Positions 24,770-33,306 of a DNA stretch of 64,000 nucleotides are shown in pieces (within the stretch, counting starts at the first letter, position 1; each line of letters starts with the position of its first letter). The position numbers and the translations under genes were made by a program. The notes below the pieces were generated by a model that was not told where the DNA came from, did not search any database, and saw only the letters and a list, made by a program, of their open reading frames with translations. Source of the DNA: Labrys sp. WJW (GTDB taxonomy: Bacteria > Pseudomonadota > Alphaproteobacteria > Rhizobiales > Labraceae). Where the stretch lies: contig NZ_LYXZ01000001.1 in assembly GCF_001676615.1 (NCBI RefSeq), positions 372,001 through 436,000 on the forward strand, written 5' to 3'.

Positions 24770-25798
24770 ATGCGTGCTCTCGTCATCCACGGCCCCAAAG
24801 ACCTGCGCCTGGAGGAACGCGACCCCGGCCCGCTCCAGAACGGGCAGGTCATGGTCCGCGTCCAGGCCGGCGGCATCTGCGGGTCGGACCTGCATTATTT
24901 CAACCATGGCGGCTTCGGGGTCGTCAGGCTCAAAGAGCCGATGATCCTCGGCCATGAGGTCTCGGGCGAGATCGTCGAGGTCGCGGCGGACGTCGGCTCG
25001 CTGCGGCGCGGCGACCGGGTCGCCGTCAATCCGAGCCGCCCCTGCGGTCATTGCCGCTATTGCCTGCAGGGCCTGCCCAATCACTGCATGGACATGCATT
25101 TCTATGGCAGCGCCATGCGCATGCCGCACGTCCAGGGCGCCTTCCGCCAACTCCTCGTCTGCGATGCCGCCCAATGCGAGGTCGGGCGCAATGCCGGCCC
25201 GGACGAACTCGCTTTGGTCGAGCCCTTCTCGGTTGCCCTGCATGCCGTGTCCCGCGCCGGCTCGCTACTCGGGCGCCGTATCCTGGTGACGGGGTGCGGG
25301 CCGATCGGCGCATTGGTGGTGGCCGCCGCCCGGTTCCACGGCGCTGCCGAAATCATCGTCACGGATATCGTCGACGAGCCGCTCGCGATTGCGGCGAGGC
25401 TCGGTGCCGATCGCACCATCAACGCGGCGCAGACGCCCGAGGCCCTCGCTGCATTGGCCGTGGACAAGGGCCAGGTCGACGTGATGTTCGAGTGCTCCGG
25501 CAATGAGAAGGCCCTGCGCGCCGGCCTGGAGGCAATGCGCCCGCGCGGCATCATCGTCCAGCTCGGCCTGGGCGGTGATGTCGCCTTCCCCCAGAACCTG
25601 GTGGTCGCCAAGGAATTGTCGGTGATCGGCTCCTTCCGTTTCCATGCTGAATTCGCCCTGGCGACACAGCTGATCGACAGCGGCAAGATCGACCTGCGTC
25701 CCCTGCTCACCGGCAGCTTCACGCTCGACGATGCCGGTGCGGCCTTCGCCCTGGCCAATGACCGCCGCCGCGCGATGAAGGTGCAATTGTCGTTCTGA
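24770..25798 (+). CDS. idnD: L-idonate 5-dehydrogenase, zinc-dependent
   Basis: Medium-chain zinc dehydrogenase of 342 residues. The catalytic zinc site is Cys37 (GGICGSDLHY), His62 and Glu63 (LGHEV). The structural zinc site is Cys92, Cys95, Cys98 and Cys106 (RPCGHCRYCL). NAD binds at VTGCGPIGALVV. Stretches such as NPSRPCGHCRYC, FYGSAMRMPHVQGAF and ISVxGSFRF-like VIGSFRFHAEF are shared with E. coli IdnD. It oxidises L-idonate to 5-keto-D-gluconate, which IdnO reduces to D-gluconate. It is the last gene of the plus-strand transcript. A strong hairpin follows at 25824. Confidence 0.9.
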   Translation: MRALVIHGPKDLRLEERDPGPLQNGQVMVRVQAGGICGSDLHYFNHGGFGVVRLKEPMILGHEVSGEIVEVAADVGSLRRGDRVAVNPSRPCGHCRYCLQGLPNHCMDMHFYGSAMRMPHVQGAFRQLLVCDAAQCEVGRNAGPDELALVEPFSVALHAVSRAGSLLGRRILVTGCGPIGALVVAAARFHGAAEIIVTDIVDEPLAIAARLGADRTINAAQTPEALAALAVDKGQVDVMFECSGNEKALRAGLEAMRPRGIIVQLGLGGDVAFPQNLVVAKELSVIGSFRFHAEFALATQLIDSGKIDLRPLLTGSFTLDDAGAAFALANDRRRAMKVQLSF

Positions 25799-25823
25799 CG
25801 CCATCCGGGGAAGTGTCAACGCG

Positions 25824-25853
25824 CGTCCACCGGGAATCGTTGACCGGTGGACG
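25824..25853. terminator. Hairpin between convergent idnD and the hydrolase gene
   Basis: CGTCCACCGG (25824-25833) and CCGGTGGACG (25844-25853) form a perfect 10-bp stem with a 10-nt loop in the gap between two converging genes. No T-tract follows on either strand, so it may stop transcription only weakly or protect transcript ends. Confidence 0.45.
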
Positions 25854-25898
25854 ACGCATCACGCATCGACTGTGACTCCCGTTTCCCTCCGCCTTGCC

Positions 25899-27527
25899 TC
25901 AGCTTCCCCTGGGTCTCGCAAACGGGAAGGTGCCGAGGATATTGTCGTTGAAATAGGCGGCGGTCATCGACGTTACCCTTCCTCCGGACAGCGCGAACCT
26001 GACCGAGTAAAGGGATCCCTTGGCGGTGAACTCACGGCCAGGATCCATCTGGAAGATGTCTGCGTCCCAGCGCTTGAGCACGAACTGCAACTTGCGGGGG
26101 CCGAGCTGCAGGATCAGATGATCGCCATTCGCCCAGACCTCGGCCTCGCCGAAATAGGCCGAGCTGTAGACGCCTTCATAGATGGCGAGCGGATGCGGAA
26201 AATTGGGTTTTTGAGGCGGAAGATTGCCAGCCAGATCGCCCGACGCCTTATAGAAATTCATGAAATGATCGTGCGCGATCTCGTACCAGTTGTTGCGCGT
26301 GACGTCGCCGAACTGGACGATGTCCATGAACTCCGTGACGATGGCCTCTGCGGCGCCCACGGGCGCGCCATTGGTGAGAACGACGATGCCCGCATCGGCG
26401 TCGGGCAGGACATGGAACGCCGTCGCCGCCCCCACGAAGAAGGCGCCGGAATGGCTCATGGACATGCGCCCATTCGCACCCGTGCCGACATTGAAGCCAT
26501 AGCCGTAACAGCCCGACCGGGCGTTCTGGACCGGGGATCGCGCATTCACCGATTGCGGAGTGACCGACTCGACGAAGAACTTTTGCTCGATGTCGAGAGC
26601 AGGCTTGGAATCGGACCTGCCGAGCGCCAGCAGGAGGTCCATCCATCTGACAAGGTCGACGACATTGGAGGACACGCCACCCGCCGGCGCCTGCGCATCG
26701 GGGTTGCGTGGAAACGGACTGGGCGCGAAATCCGTCCCGTCATAGCTGTGGAGGGCGGCGCGATTCTCGCGTTGTTTGAACTCGGCATAGCGGTAACTCG
26801 TGGCGAACATATGGAGTGGGTTGAAGAGAAAGTCCCGGCCCAGCTCTTCCCAGGGCTTGCCCGCAGCCCTGGCGATGGCTTCCGCGCCGATCGTCAGGCC
26901 GAAATTGCAATAATTATAGGTGACGCGGAAGGGATCGAGCGGCATCTGGTTGAGGCGGAGGAGGATATCGCTGCGCTGGTAATATAGCCCCTCGAGGTCG
27001 TCGCCCGCCGCCGCGGGCAAGCCGGAACGATGCGCGAAATAGTCGCCTATCGTGCCGCGTTCCCACACATAGTCGCTGGTCGGGTGGTAGCTGTTACCCA
27101 GGAATTGGACCACGGGGTCCTCCCATATGGCCACAGCATTTCCCTGTTCCTGAAAGTAGGTCATCATCCGCGCCGCGAGCGTCGCCGAAATCGACTTGGA
27201 GATCGAGGCGATCTGGAACACGGTTGCCTTGTCGACTTTCTGCCGCTTGTCCTTCGGCAGAGAAAGATTGCGATCGCCGACGCAGTAATAATGGGGCTGC
27301 CCACCGTGGATGACGCCTACGGCGATGCCGGGCACGCCAGACTTCGCCTTGACGGCGTCGACGATCGCCTCCAATCGACCCAGGGCTTTCTGGACGCCGT
27401 CTGCCGGCATGGACATCGCGTCCTGCGCCGGGACCTCGGCGATCTCCAATTGAAACGATGGGAATGTTGAGCGCTTCGATGAAGCGTCGGACCTGTTGGC
27501 GCTGTTGTGGAGATCATCGGCAGACAT
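25899..27527 (-). CDS. Class C beta-lactamase-related serine hydrolase with C-terminal DUF3471-like domain
   Basis: A 542-residue penicillin-binding-protein-like hydrolase. The nucleophile motif is S108-I-S-K111 (QIASISKS). YNYCNFG supplies the Tyr-x-Asn motif and MSHSGAFFVG the HSG form of the third motif, as in esterases and peptidases of Pfam Beta-lactamase. After about residue 410 a small beta domain (GEAEVWANGDHLILQLGPRK) resembles DUF3471. No signal peptide is seen, so it may be cytoplasmic, unless the true start is further downstream. It converges with idnD and is not clearly tied to sugar metabolism. Substrate unknown. Confidence 0.85.
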   Translation of the reverse strand: MSADDLHNSANRSDASSKRSTFPSFQLEIAEVPAQDAMSMPADGVQKALGRLEAIVDAVKAKSGVPGIAVGVIHGGQPHYYCVGDRNLSLPKDKRQKVDKATVFQIASISKSISATLAARMMTYFQEQGNAVAIWEDPVVQFLGNSYHPTSDYVWERGTIGDYFAHRSGLPAAAGDDLEGLYYQRSDILLRLNQMPLDPFRVTYNYCNFGLTIGAEAIARAAGKPWEELGRDFLFNPLHMFATSYRYAEFKQRENRAALHSYDGTDFAPSPFPRNPDAQAPAGGVSSNVVDLVRWMDLLLALGRSDSKPALDIEQKFFVESVTPQSVNARSPVQNARSGCYGYGFNVGTGANGRMSMSHSGAFFVGAATAFHVLPDADAGIVVLTNGAPVGAAEAIVTEFMDIVQFGDVTRNNWYEIAHDHFMNFYKASGDLAGNLPPQKPNFPHPLAIYEGVYSSAYFGEAEVWANGDHLILQLGPRKLQFVLKRWDADIFQMDPGREFTAKGSLYSVRFALSGGRVTSMTAAYFNDNILGTFPFARPRGS

Positions 27528-28402
27528 GCTTGCATCCTGTGCGATTGGCGAGGAATACGACGTCCGTTCAAGAATGGCGGGTTAAGAAGCCGGATCGCTC
27601 GATGGAAAGGCCTGCGAGGCTGCCCGGTCCGGGCCCTCATACGAAAACGAGCGTGATCTTACTGTGAAAGCATCCATGGCCGGGTTCGTGCATTCAACTG
27701 CAGCGCTACAAGCCGTGGCTTCCCTCCGCACCGAAGTATCATCGTCAAAGCATAATTTGGCAGCCTCTACTTCAGCTGGTTTGCCTGTCAATGCTTTGGC
27801 GTAGCGATCGCTGCGACGCACCCTACCAATAGCCAGATGCCACGCATCGTCGGATGCTTCCCAAAAAGCTCTACTGCGATTGTGTCATCACATGGGCAAA
27901 AGGGAACGCTTCATTCCAAAGAGTAATTTATATTATATATTCAAATTTTTTAGGAAATTATATCAATTCTTTGAATTTTATTTAATAATAAATGAAAAAA
28001 TTCTCAGAAAAACTACAATTTAATTCAATAAAAAATATACGAAAATTTCCAATATTATCCAAACGATCACAGGAATTACGGCGCAGTGCTATCGCATCGT
28101 ACTTCACGATCCGATTGGTGACCGACGTCTCGATAACACGGATTCGATATCATCTTGTGTTACCGTCGTTTCAGCTATTGTTCCGTTTTAGCGGGTATCG
28201 TTCTCGACAGATCGGTCGCCGAGCCATTGCATTTTGAGAGGTATTTTGCTCCTCGGAGAAAGGGCGGCCCTCCGACGGCCCATGACCCGAGAAATGGCCT
28301 GACGGCGTGGCAACCGGCCGCCCGAGCAGTCCCAGGCCGCCGAGTCCGGCGGTAGAAAACGAGGAGCCATATTGATCCTTTTTGGGATCATGGAGATCCG
28401 AC
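27528..28402. other. Intergenic region with an AT-rich island (about 27900-28080)
   Basis: No convincing gene. About 180 bp are strikingly AT-rich against a GC-rich background, with runs such as TTTATATTATATATTC. A 14-nt string ATTCTTTGAATTTT (27966-27979) recurs exactly at 36781-36794 in the other AT-rich island. An 81-codon frame at 27992-28237 crosses it, but it has unusual composition, no ribosome site and no recognisable family. Such islands are typical targets of xenogeneic silencers or mark foreign DNA. Confidence 0.6.
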
Positions 28403-29290
28403 ATGTCGACAATGCGCAAGATTTTGCTGGCTTTAGGCACCGTGGTCGTGATCGGAGTGGCCGTCGGCACGAGCGTCTACTATTTCACCAAGGGCGTGGC
28501 TGACGCAGCCACCGTCTTTTTCGCGACCATCGCTGCCAGCGGGCCGGAGAGCGCCTATCGCAGCGCCTCCCCGGCGTTCCAGCAGGCCATGAGCGAAAGC
28601 AGTTTCGCCGCACTCGCCAACCGGGCGGGTCTGGGACGCTTCAAGAGCGCGTCATGGCCCGAACGAGAGATCGAGAACGGCCGGGGCAACGTGTCGGGGA
28701 CGCTGTTGCTGGATGGGGACGTGTCTCTGCCTGCCAGCGTAGAATTGACCAAGAACGCTGCAGGCGCGTGGCAAGTCTTCAATTTTACCCTCCAGATGCC
28801 CGGCGTCGCTCAACAAAATGCCACTCAGCCGCGACCCGCAACGGGCCTGCCCTCTCAAAGCCAGCCGCCCAAGATCGTTGCCAGCACGCTGGAGGGCGAT
28901 CAGGTTTCGGCTGAGATCGGGGACAGGACTTGGTCGGCAGGCGGCTCCTCGCTTATCGTTGTGAAGTTGGGCAGCACCGTTCTTGTCAACACGGCCCCCA
29001 TCATCAAGCCGGACAAGACGATCGATGCGACGACACTGCGACTGCAGTTCGACGCAAGCGCCACCGGCACCCAGAAGCTCACCCGCAATTGCCAGAAGAA
29101 TGCCCCCTGCATAGAGCTCAGCACCAATGACAACCACTACAAGACCGATGAGAGTCCGAACGCAGAGGCCGTATTGACCATCACGAAGATGGAAGCCGGC
29201 AAGATCGAAGGCGTTTTTTCAGCCGACATGGTCTCTTTGGAAGGCAAGCTCGCCCTTCATCAAGGCCACTTCGTCGTCTCGGTGCAATGA
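28403..29290 (+). CDS. Membrane-anchored hypothetical protein
   Basis: A protein of 295 residues that I do not recognise. MSTMRKILLALGTVVVIGVAV starts a single N-terminal membrane helix (about 5-27). The next segment (about 30-110; ATVFFATIAASGPESAYRSA, PAFQQAMSESSFAALANRAG) resembles the DUF4864/SnoaL-like folds found in small envelope proteins. A Pro/Gln-rich linker (about 140-160) leads to a C-terminal domain with two Cys (CQKNAPC) and NDNHYKTDESPN. The start has GGAGATCC upstream. It is 25 nt from the LprI-like gene, and the pair probably form an envelope-stress or defence unit. Confidence 0.7.
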   Translation: MSTMRKILLALGTVVVIGVAVGTSVYYFTKGVADAATVFFATIAASGPESAYRSASPAFQQAMSESSFAALANRAGLGRFKSASWPEREIENGRGNVSGTLLLDGDVSLPASVELTKNAAGAWQVFNFTLQMPGVAQQNATQPRPATGLPSQSQPPKIVASTLEGDQVSAEIGDRTWSAGGSSLIVVKLGSTVLVNTAPIIKPDKTIDATTLRLQFDASATGTQKLTRNCQKNAPCIELSTNDNHYKTDESPNAEAVLTITKMEAGKIEGVFSADMVSLEGKLALHQGHFVVSVQ

Positions 29291-29315
29291 CCGTGCAAAG
29301 CAGGAGGTGCCACCT

Positions 29316-29705
29316 ATGATCTCGAAACATGCCCTTGCCGGCCTGTTGCTGCTCGTCACCCAGTCCGCAAATGCTCAATCGGATGCCGAGATGACCGCCT
29401 GCGTCGATCAGGCGGACGGCGTTTCGACCAACATGCTTGAATGCGGAAAGGCGGAAATTGCCAAGTGGGATTCCAGGCTCAATATCGCCTACCGAGCCTT
29501 GCTGCACAGAGAAGGCGGCAGCAAACGGATAAAGCTGCAGGCGGAACAAAAAGCCTGGCTTGTCCATCACCTCAGCGAGACCAAGCGCCTTGCGAGCGAT
29601 CCTGACACCGGCTCCGGCGCCTTCATGATCTCACAAAATTTCGAGCTGGACGATATCGCCAAGCGCACGCTCGAACTGGAGAAGCGCGTCCGCAACCCAG
29701 GCTAA
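29316..29705 (+). CDS. LprI-like (DUF1311) secreted protein
   Basis: A 129-residue protein with a clear Sec signal peptide (MISKHALAGLLLLVTQSANAQ) and AGGAGGT 7 nt upstream of the ATG. The mature part has the DUF1311/LprI N-terminal pattern: a Cys near its start (MTACVDQA), STNMLECGKAEIAKWDSRLN with the second Cys, AYRALL and an AEQKAWLVHH segment. LprI is known as a lysozyme inhibitor in mycobacteria, and other members are only predicted periplasmic proteins. It follows the membrane-anchored protein in the same direction. Confidence 0.8.
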   Translation: MISKHALAGLLLLVTQSANAQSDAEMTACVDQADGVSTNMLECGKAEIAKWDSRLNIAYRALLHREGGSKRIKLQAEQKAWLVHHLSETKRLASDPDTGSGAFMISQNFELDDIAKRTLELEKRVRNPG

Positions 29706-29903
29706 TCCCCCCGCCGAGGTCATGGACGGCCAGCCCTGGCCAAATCTCGATCCAGCACATCGGAGTCGGAAGCTTCGATGAACAAGCAAGTGTTTTTGTT
29801 TGCATTACCGAGTCACGTTTATGTCACACGAAACAATAGATAGGCACAGTAGCGAAGATGCTCACAATACACCCAACATGCCCAACAGAGGTAGTTACCG
29901 ATC

Positions 29904-30140
29904 ATGAATGCAACCAGGGGCCTTACCCGATCCTTCAAGCCGCTGGTCATCCGCCTGGCACCGGAAATGCGGAAGCTTCTCGAAGGCCAGGCAAGTTTCA
30001 AAGGCATGTCGATGAACATGCTGATCAATTCTATCCTGGAGGAGCACGCTTACCGTTCCGTGGACATCCATGATCGACTGAGCCGGCTGGAGTCGGATCT
30101 CGCGGCTATGCAACTCGACAAACGTGCCCAGCCACACTAG
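29904..30140 (+). CDS. Small ribbon-helix-helix (Arc-like) DNA-binding protein
   Basis: A 78-residue protein. FKPLVIRLAPEMRKLLEG fits the beta strand and first helix, and MSMNMLINSILEEHA the second helix of Arc/MetJ-type repressors (Arc-type domain). A short acidic tail follows (RLSRLESDLAAMQLD). GAGGT lies upstream of the ATG. No toxin partner is adjacent, so it is an orphan regulator or a remnant of a plasmid or phage module next to a scarred region. Confidence 0.7.
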   Translation: MNATRGLTRSFKPLVIRLAPEMRKLLEGQASFKGMSMNMLINSILEEHAYRSVDIHDRLSRLESDLAAMQLDKRAQPH

Positions 30141-30729
30141 GTACCCCTGGCAGGATCCAACTCACAAATAGAATTCTTGCAGCGGCCGAGATGTGAATCG
30201 GAGCCTGCATCGATCCGATCAAGCGGCAAAGTGTGGTGCCAACATCCCGTGCAGGGCTGCACAAGGCGCTTGCCCGCCATGAACGATGGGACTGCCTGTC
30301 ATCGGCGGCAGCCAGACCAGTCTCGAAGTGACCGAATCTTGTGACGCTGAACGTTGCTTACGCATGAGCCATCACGATGGGCTTTGAAGCCGATGCGGTT
30401 CCGCGCGGGCCAATACCTCAATAACCGGATTGAACAGGATCACCGAGGCGTCAAGCAATGCATCCGACCGGTGCTCGGTTTCAAGTCAATGGCAAGGCGG
30501 GACACCGTCATGCCGGCGGATTGGCAGGAAGAGCATCAAGGGAAAGGTCGACCCGCCAAGGGCATCATCGACGGGCTCGCCGCTTCGAGCATCGCATTTT
30601 GGTTGCGTTTATGGCCGCGCCCCGCGGAAGACGGGTCGGCCAAGCTGACTTCCTCGCCATTGGGTGCGGCTAGCCACCATACGCTGTCGCGCTTCCCGCC
30701 GGGCACCCCTATGGCGCGCAGAAGCCGCA
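30141..30729. other. Scarred intergenic region containing an IS6 transposase remnant
   Basis: About 590 bp with no intact gene. The only recognisable content is a C-terminal IS6-family transposase fragment (30396-30551, listed separately). Several overlapping frames are shadows of this and of GC-rich sequence. No terminal inverted repeats or target duplications were seen. Confidence 0.6.
30396..30551 (+). pseudogene. IS6-family transposase, C-terminal fragment
   Basis: The frame reads RFRAGQYLNNRIEQDHRGVK followed by IRPVLGFKSM, matching the end of IS6/IS240-type transposases (RYLNN.VEQDHR.IKRR.RPMLGFKSF). The Glu in IEQDH is the last residue of the DDE triad. The first two Asp and the N-terminal two thirds are absent, and the frame upstream is broken, so it is a dead remnant. 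Confidence 0.7.
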
Positions 30730-30978
30730 TCATTCCATCTCCGCAAGGCCTTGCGGTGTTTCCCCATATTTTGCCAGGATTACCGGCCGACTATCGCCAA
30801 TGCGCATAAACGCAACGGCCCCCACGATCGTTTCGTCGCCTTGCCCGATTCCCACGCAGAAGGCAGCACGGAAACGCGCCATCGTATTCGAATAGGCCCT
30901 TTGCCCCTGTCCGGCGACCAGGTTGCCCTGGCTGTCTCGAACGAAGGGGAAAATGATGTAGTGCGTCACACTGGACAT
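30730..30978 (-). CDS. Small conserved hypothetical protein
   Basis: An 82-residue protein starting MSSVTHYIIFPFVRDSQGNL. I know similar small proteins from rhizobial genomes only as uncharacterised. VGAVAFMRIGDSRPVILAKYG near the C-terminus is their typical ending (AFSR.GDP...VVLK.FG). A degraded second copy of this ending lies immediately upstream at 30985-31086, so a tandem duplication has decayed. Function unknown. Confidence 0.5.
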   Translation of the reverse strand: MSSVTHYIIFPFVRDSQGNLVAGQGQRAYSNTMARFRAAFCVGIGQGDETIVGAVAFMRIGDSRPVILAKYGETPQGLAEME

Positions 30979-31364
30979 TGTTCTGATTCAGATCCTCCGG
31001 CGTATCCCCATATCGCGCCAGGATCACCGCGTCATCGTATGTTCCGGAGGCTGGATTGCGAGCGTCAATAAAGATTGCATTGCAACGAACACACCTGAAG
31101 CTTCAATGCGAAAAACGCAGGCATACAGGGAAAAGCCCGGCGATACGCTACCCGCCGGGCAGTCTTGTCGGATATGACAGAGCCGTTGAGCTTGACCACG
31201 GCGCTTCTTGAATAGACCGGATGGTGCTCGGGCAGCGTGTCAAAACGCACATAGCGGGAGGATCGCGCGCCGGCGGCGTGCGCTTCTGAGCTGTAGCGGC
31301 CTTCACGACACCTGCCAGGATATTTCCACGACAATGTGCTGATCGAATGCGATCCAAGCAAATT
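30979..31364. other. Intergenic region without intact genes
   Basis: Contains the decayed tandem copy of the small protein (30985-31086). A 98-codon frame on the minus strand (31065-31361) has no recognisable domain and no ribosome site. Nothing else was identified before the otnC stop codon. Confidence 0.5.
30985..31086 (-). pseudogene. Decayed C-terminal copy of the small hypothetical protein
   Basis: The minus-strand frame reads DARNPASGTYDDAVILARYG then DTPEDL, resembling the C-terminus of the intact protein at 30730-30978 (VILAKYGETPQGL). There is no start codon or N-terminal half, and no stop codon directly after DTPEDL. Confidence 0.5.
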
Positions 31365-32012
31365 CTATACTGAAGCTTTCATGAGGTCGTTGCGCTGATC
31401 TGAAGTGAGCGGTCTGGTCCTTTCTCCTCTCAGCATCAAAAACAGCTTCGCGGTCTCCTCCAGTTCCTCGCTTGCGTATTGGGCCTCGCGCAGCGACTTT
31501 CCTGCGACGACCGGACCGTGATTGGCGAGCAGTACCGCGTGGCTCGTGCGTGCCCTCTCGCGGACCGCCTCCGCCAGAGCAATGTCTCCCGGGGCGAAAT
31601 AAGGCGCCAGCGGCAGCTTCCCAACTCGCATGACATAATATGCGGTGAGTGGGGGCAGCAGATCTTCCGGATCCAGGCCGTCAATCACGCTGACAGCCAC
31701 CGCGTGCGTCGAATGGAGGTGGACGACCGCCCCTACCCCCTGGCGCGCGCAGTACATGCATTGATGCAGAAACGCTTCTTTCGTGGGCTTGTCGCCATCG
31801 ACGAAGACACCTTCCGCGGTGAATCTCGAAAGCCGCCCCGGATCAAGCGCTCCAAGGGAGGCGTTGGTTGGCGTCATCAGAAGATCGCCATTCGAGAGTC
31901 TCGCGCTGATGTTTCCGGTGGACCCAAAAGTGAAGCCGCGCTCGAACAAGGACTTGCCAACCGCCGCGATCTCATCTCGAACGCGGGTTGTCTCGGAAAT
32001 CATGGCTGTCAT
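31365..32012 (-). CDS. otnC: 3-oxo-tetronate 4-phosphate decarboxylase (class II aldolase fold)
   Basis: A 215-residue class II aldolase/adducin-family protein. GFTFGSTGNISARL at about 26-39 is the phosphate-binding loop, HLHSTH gives two zinc His ligands, and LANHGPV the third. KPTKEAFLHQ holds the catalytic Glu. The partner kinase OtnK is upstream with a 4-nt overlap. By the OtnC family it decarboxylates 3-oxo-tetronate 4-phosphate to dihydroxyacetone phosphate and CO2. Aldolase activity on fuculose-phosphate-like substrates is the general alternative, but the full otn gene set here argues against it. Confidence 0.92.
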   Translation of the reverse strand: MTAMISETTRVRDEIAAVGKSLFERGFTFGSTGNISARLSNGDLLMTPTNASLGALDPGRLSRFTAEGVFVDGDKPTKEAFLHQCMYCARQGVGAVVHLHSTHAVAVSVIDGLDPEDLLPPLTAYYVMRVGKLPLAPYFAPGDIALAEAVRERARTSHAVLLANHGPVVAGKSLREAQYASEELEETAKLFLMLRGERTRPLTSDQRNDLMKASV

Positions 32013-33274
32013 TGCAGCAGCTCCCAGGCCTTCAGGAAAAAGTCGGCTGCACCGAAGTTTCCCGACTTCAGCGCCAGAGCCATCGGCTCCGCCTCCCCCA
32101 TCGTCAGTGTCCAGGGAACTCCGGGGTCGATTTCCGGTCCGATATAGAGGGCGGCGGGTGCAAGGGCGCCAACCACCGCCCCGGACGTTTCGCCACCGGC
32201 GACGATAAGGCGTCGAACACCATTCGCACGCAGCATGATCGCGGTTTCCGCCAGGAAGTGCTCGATGATTTCACCGGCCTTCTGCCGTCCGAGGGCATTC
32301 TGCGCGGCGCGAACTTCGCTGGGGTCGGCGCTCGAGTAAATGAGGGGGGTGTTCTTCCCCTGCTCCAATGCCCAATCCGCTGCGCCGCCGACGGTGACAC
32401 GCCCCTCGGCGATATCGATCGGGTCGATCCGCATAGAGGGCATGCCGGCGGCAATGGCAGCCTGTATTTGGCCCCTCGTTGCCTCCGAACATGAGCCAGC
32501 CAAGACGGCAGCGCCGCCGCGTGGTGCCGCAAAGGGACCGGGTTCGGAATTGCCGGATAGCAATCCGGCACGGCGAAAATTCTCCGGCAGGCCGATCGCG
32601 ATGCCGGATCCTCCGGTGATCAATGGAAAATCGGCAACGGCCTCCCCGATCGTCCGCAAGTCCTGGTCGGATATCGCATCGACGACCAGCACTCGATCGC
32701 CGAGCGTGCGCGCGGCCCCAAAGGCCTCACGCAGGGCGTCTACGCCCCGTGCAACAATCTCTTGTCCAACCAGCCCCACCTTGAGGGACGACTGCGCGGC
32801 CATCAGCCGTACCAGGGAGGGATCCGTCATGGGGGTCAGCGGATGATTCCGCATCGGGCTCTCTGAGAGAAGCTTCTCGGCGAGGAAGAGATGGCCTTTG
32901 TAGATGGTTCGGCCATTTGCCGGAAAAGCCGGGCAAACGATGGTGAGATCCACGTCGAGCGCGGCAACGAGCGCATCGGTCACCGGCCCGATATTGCCCT
33001 TTGCCGTTGAATCAAAGGTCGAGCAGTATTTGAAGATGACTTGCCGAGCGCCTGCCGCACGAAGCCACGCCAAGGCCTCAAGCGACATTGCGACGGCTTC
33101 TTCGGCTGGGTTGGTCCTGGATTTGAGGGCAACCACCACCGCGTCGATATGGGTGAGATCGACGTCTCCCGGTGGAATGCCAATCGTTTGAATGGTTCGC
33201 ATTCCCTCTCGGGAAAGCATGAGAGCGAGGTCGCTTGCCCCGGTAAGATCGTCAGCGATAGCGCCGAGTAACAT
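32009..33274 (-). CDS. otnK: 3-oxo-tetronate kinase (DUF1537 family)
   Basis: A 421-residue DUF1537 kinase. The N-terminus MLLGAIADDLTGASDLALML is the family hallmark for acid-sugar binding. KYCSTFDSTAKGNIGPVTDA follows, and the C-terminal nucleotide domain contains RRLIVAGGETSGAVVGAL near residue 355. It phosphorylates 3-oxo-tetronate at O-4 using ATP. Length and motifs match OtnK more than the PdxA2-linked DtnK, and the adjacent decarboxylase OtnC confirms this. It starts 32 nt after the LacI gene and overlaps otnC by 4 nt. Confidence 0.93.
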   Translation of the reverse strand: MLLGAIADDLTGASDLALMLSREGMRTIQTIGIPPGDVDLTHIDAVVVALKSRTNPAEEAVAMSLEALAWLRAAGARQVIFKYCSTFDSTAKGNIGPVTDALVAALDVDLTIVCPAFPANGRTIYKGHLFLAEKLLSESPMRNHPLTPMTDPSLVRLMAAQSSLKVGLVGQEIVARGVDALREAFGAARTLGDRVLVVDAISDQDLRTIGEAVADFPLITGGSGIAIGLPENFRRAGLLSGNSEPGPFAAPRGGAAVLAGSCSEATRGQIQAAIAAGMPSMRIDPIDIAEGRVTVGGAADWALEQGKNTPLIYSSADPSEVRAAQNALGRQKAGEIIEHFLAETAIMLRANGVRRLIVAGGETSGAVVGALAPAALYIGPEIDPGVPWTLTMGEAEPMALALKSGNFGAADFFLKAWELLQ

Positions 33275-33306
33275 CCCCTTCTCCTGTTTGCGAAAAGGCG
33301 GCCCGA

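Noticed and set aside
23780..25243. A 487-codon minus-strand frame
   Set aside because: Antisense to the hydroxyacid dehydrogenase and idnD.
27992..28237. An 81-codon frame in the AT-rich island
   Set aside because: No ribosome site, no family, and its Lys/Ile/Arg content reflects the base composition only.
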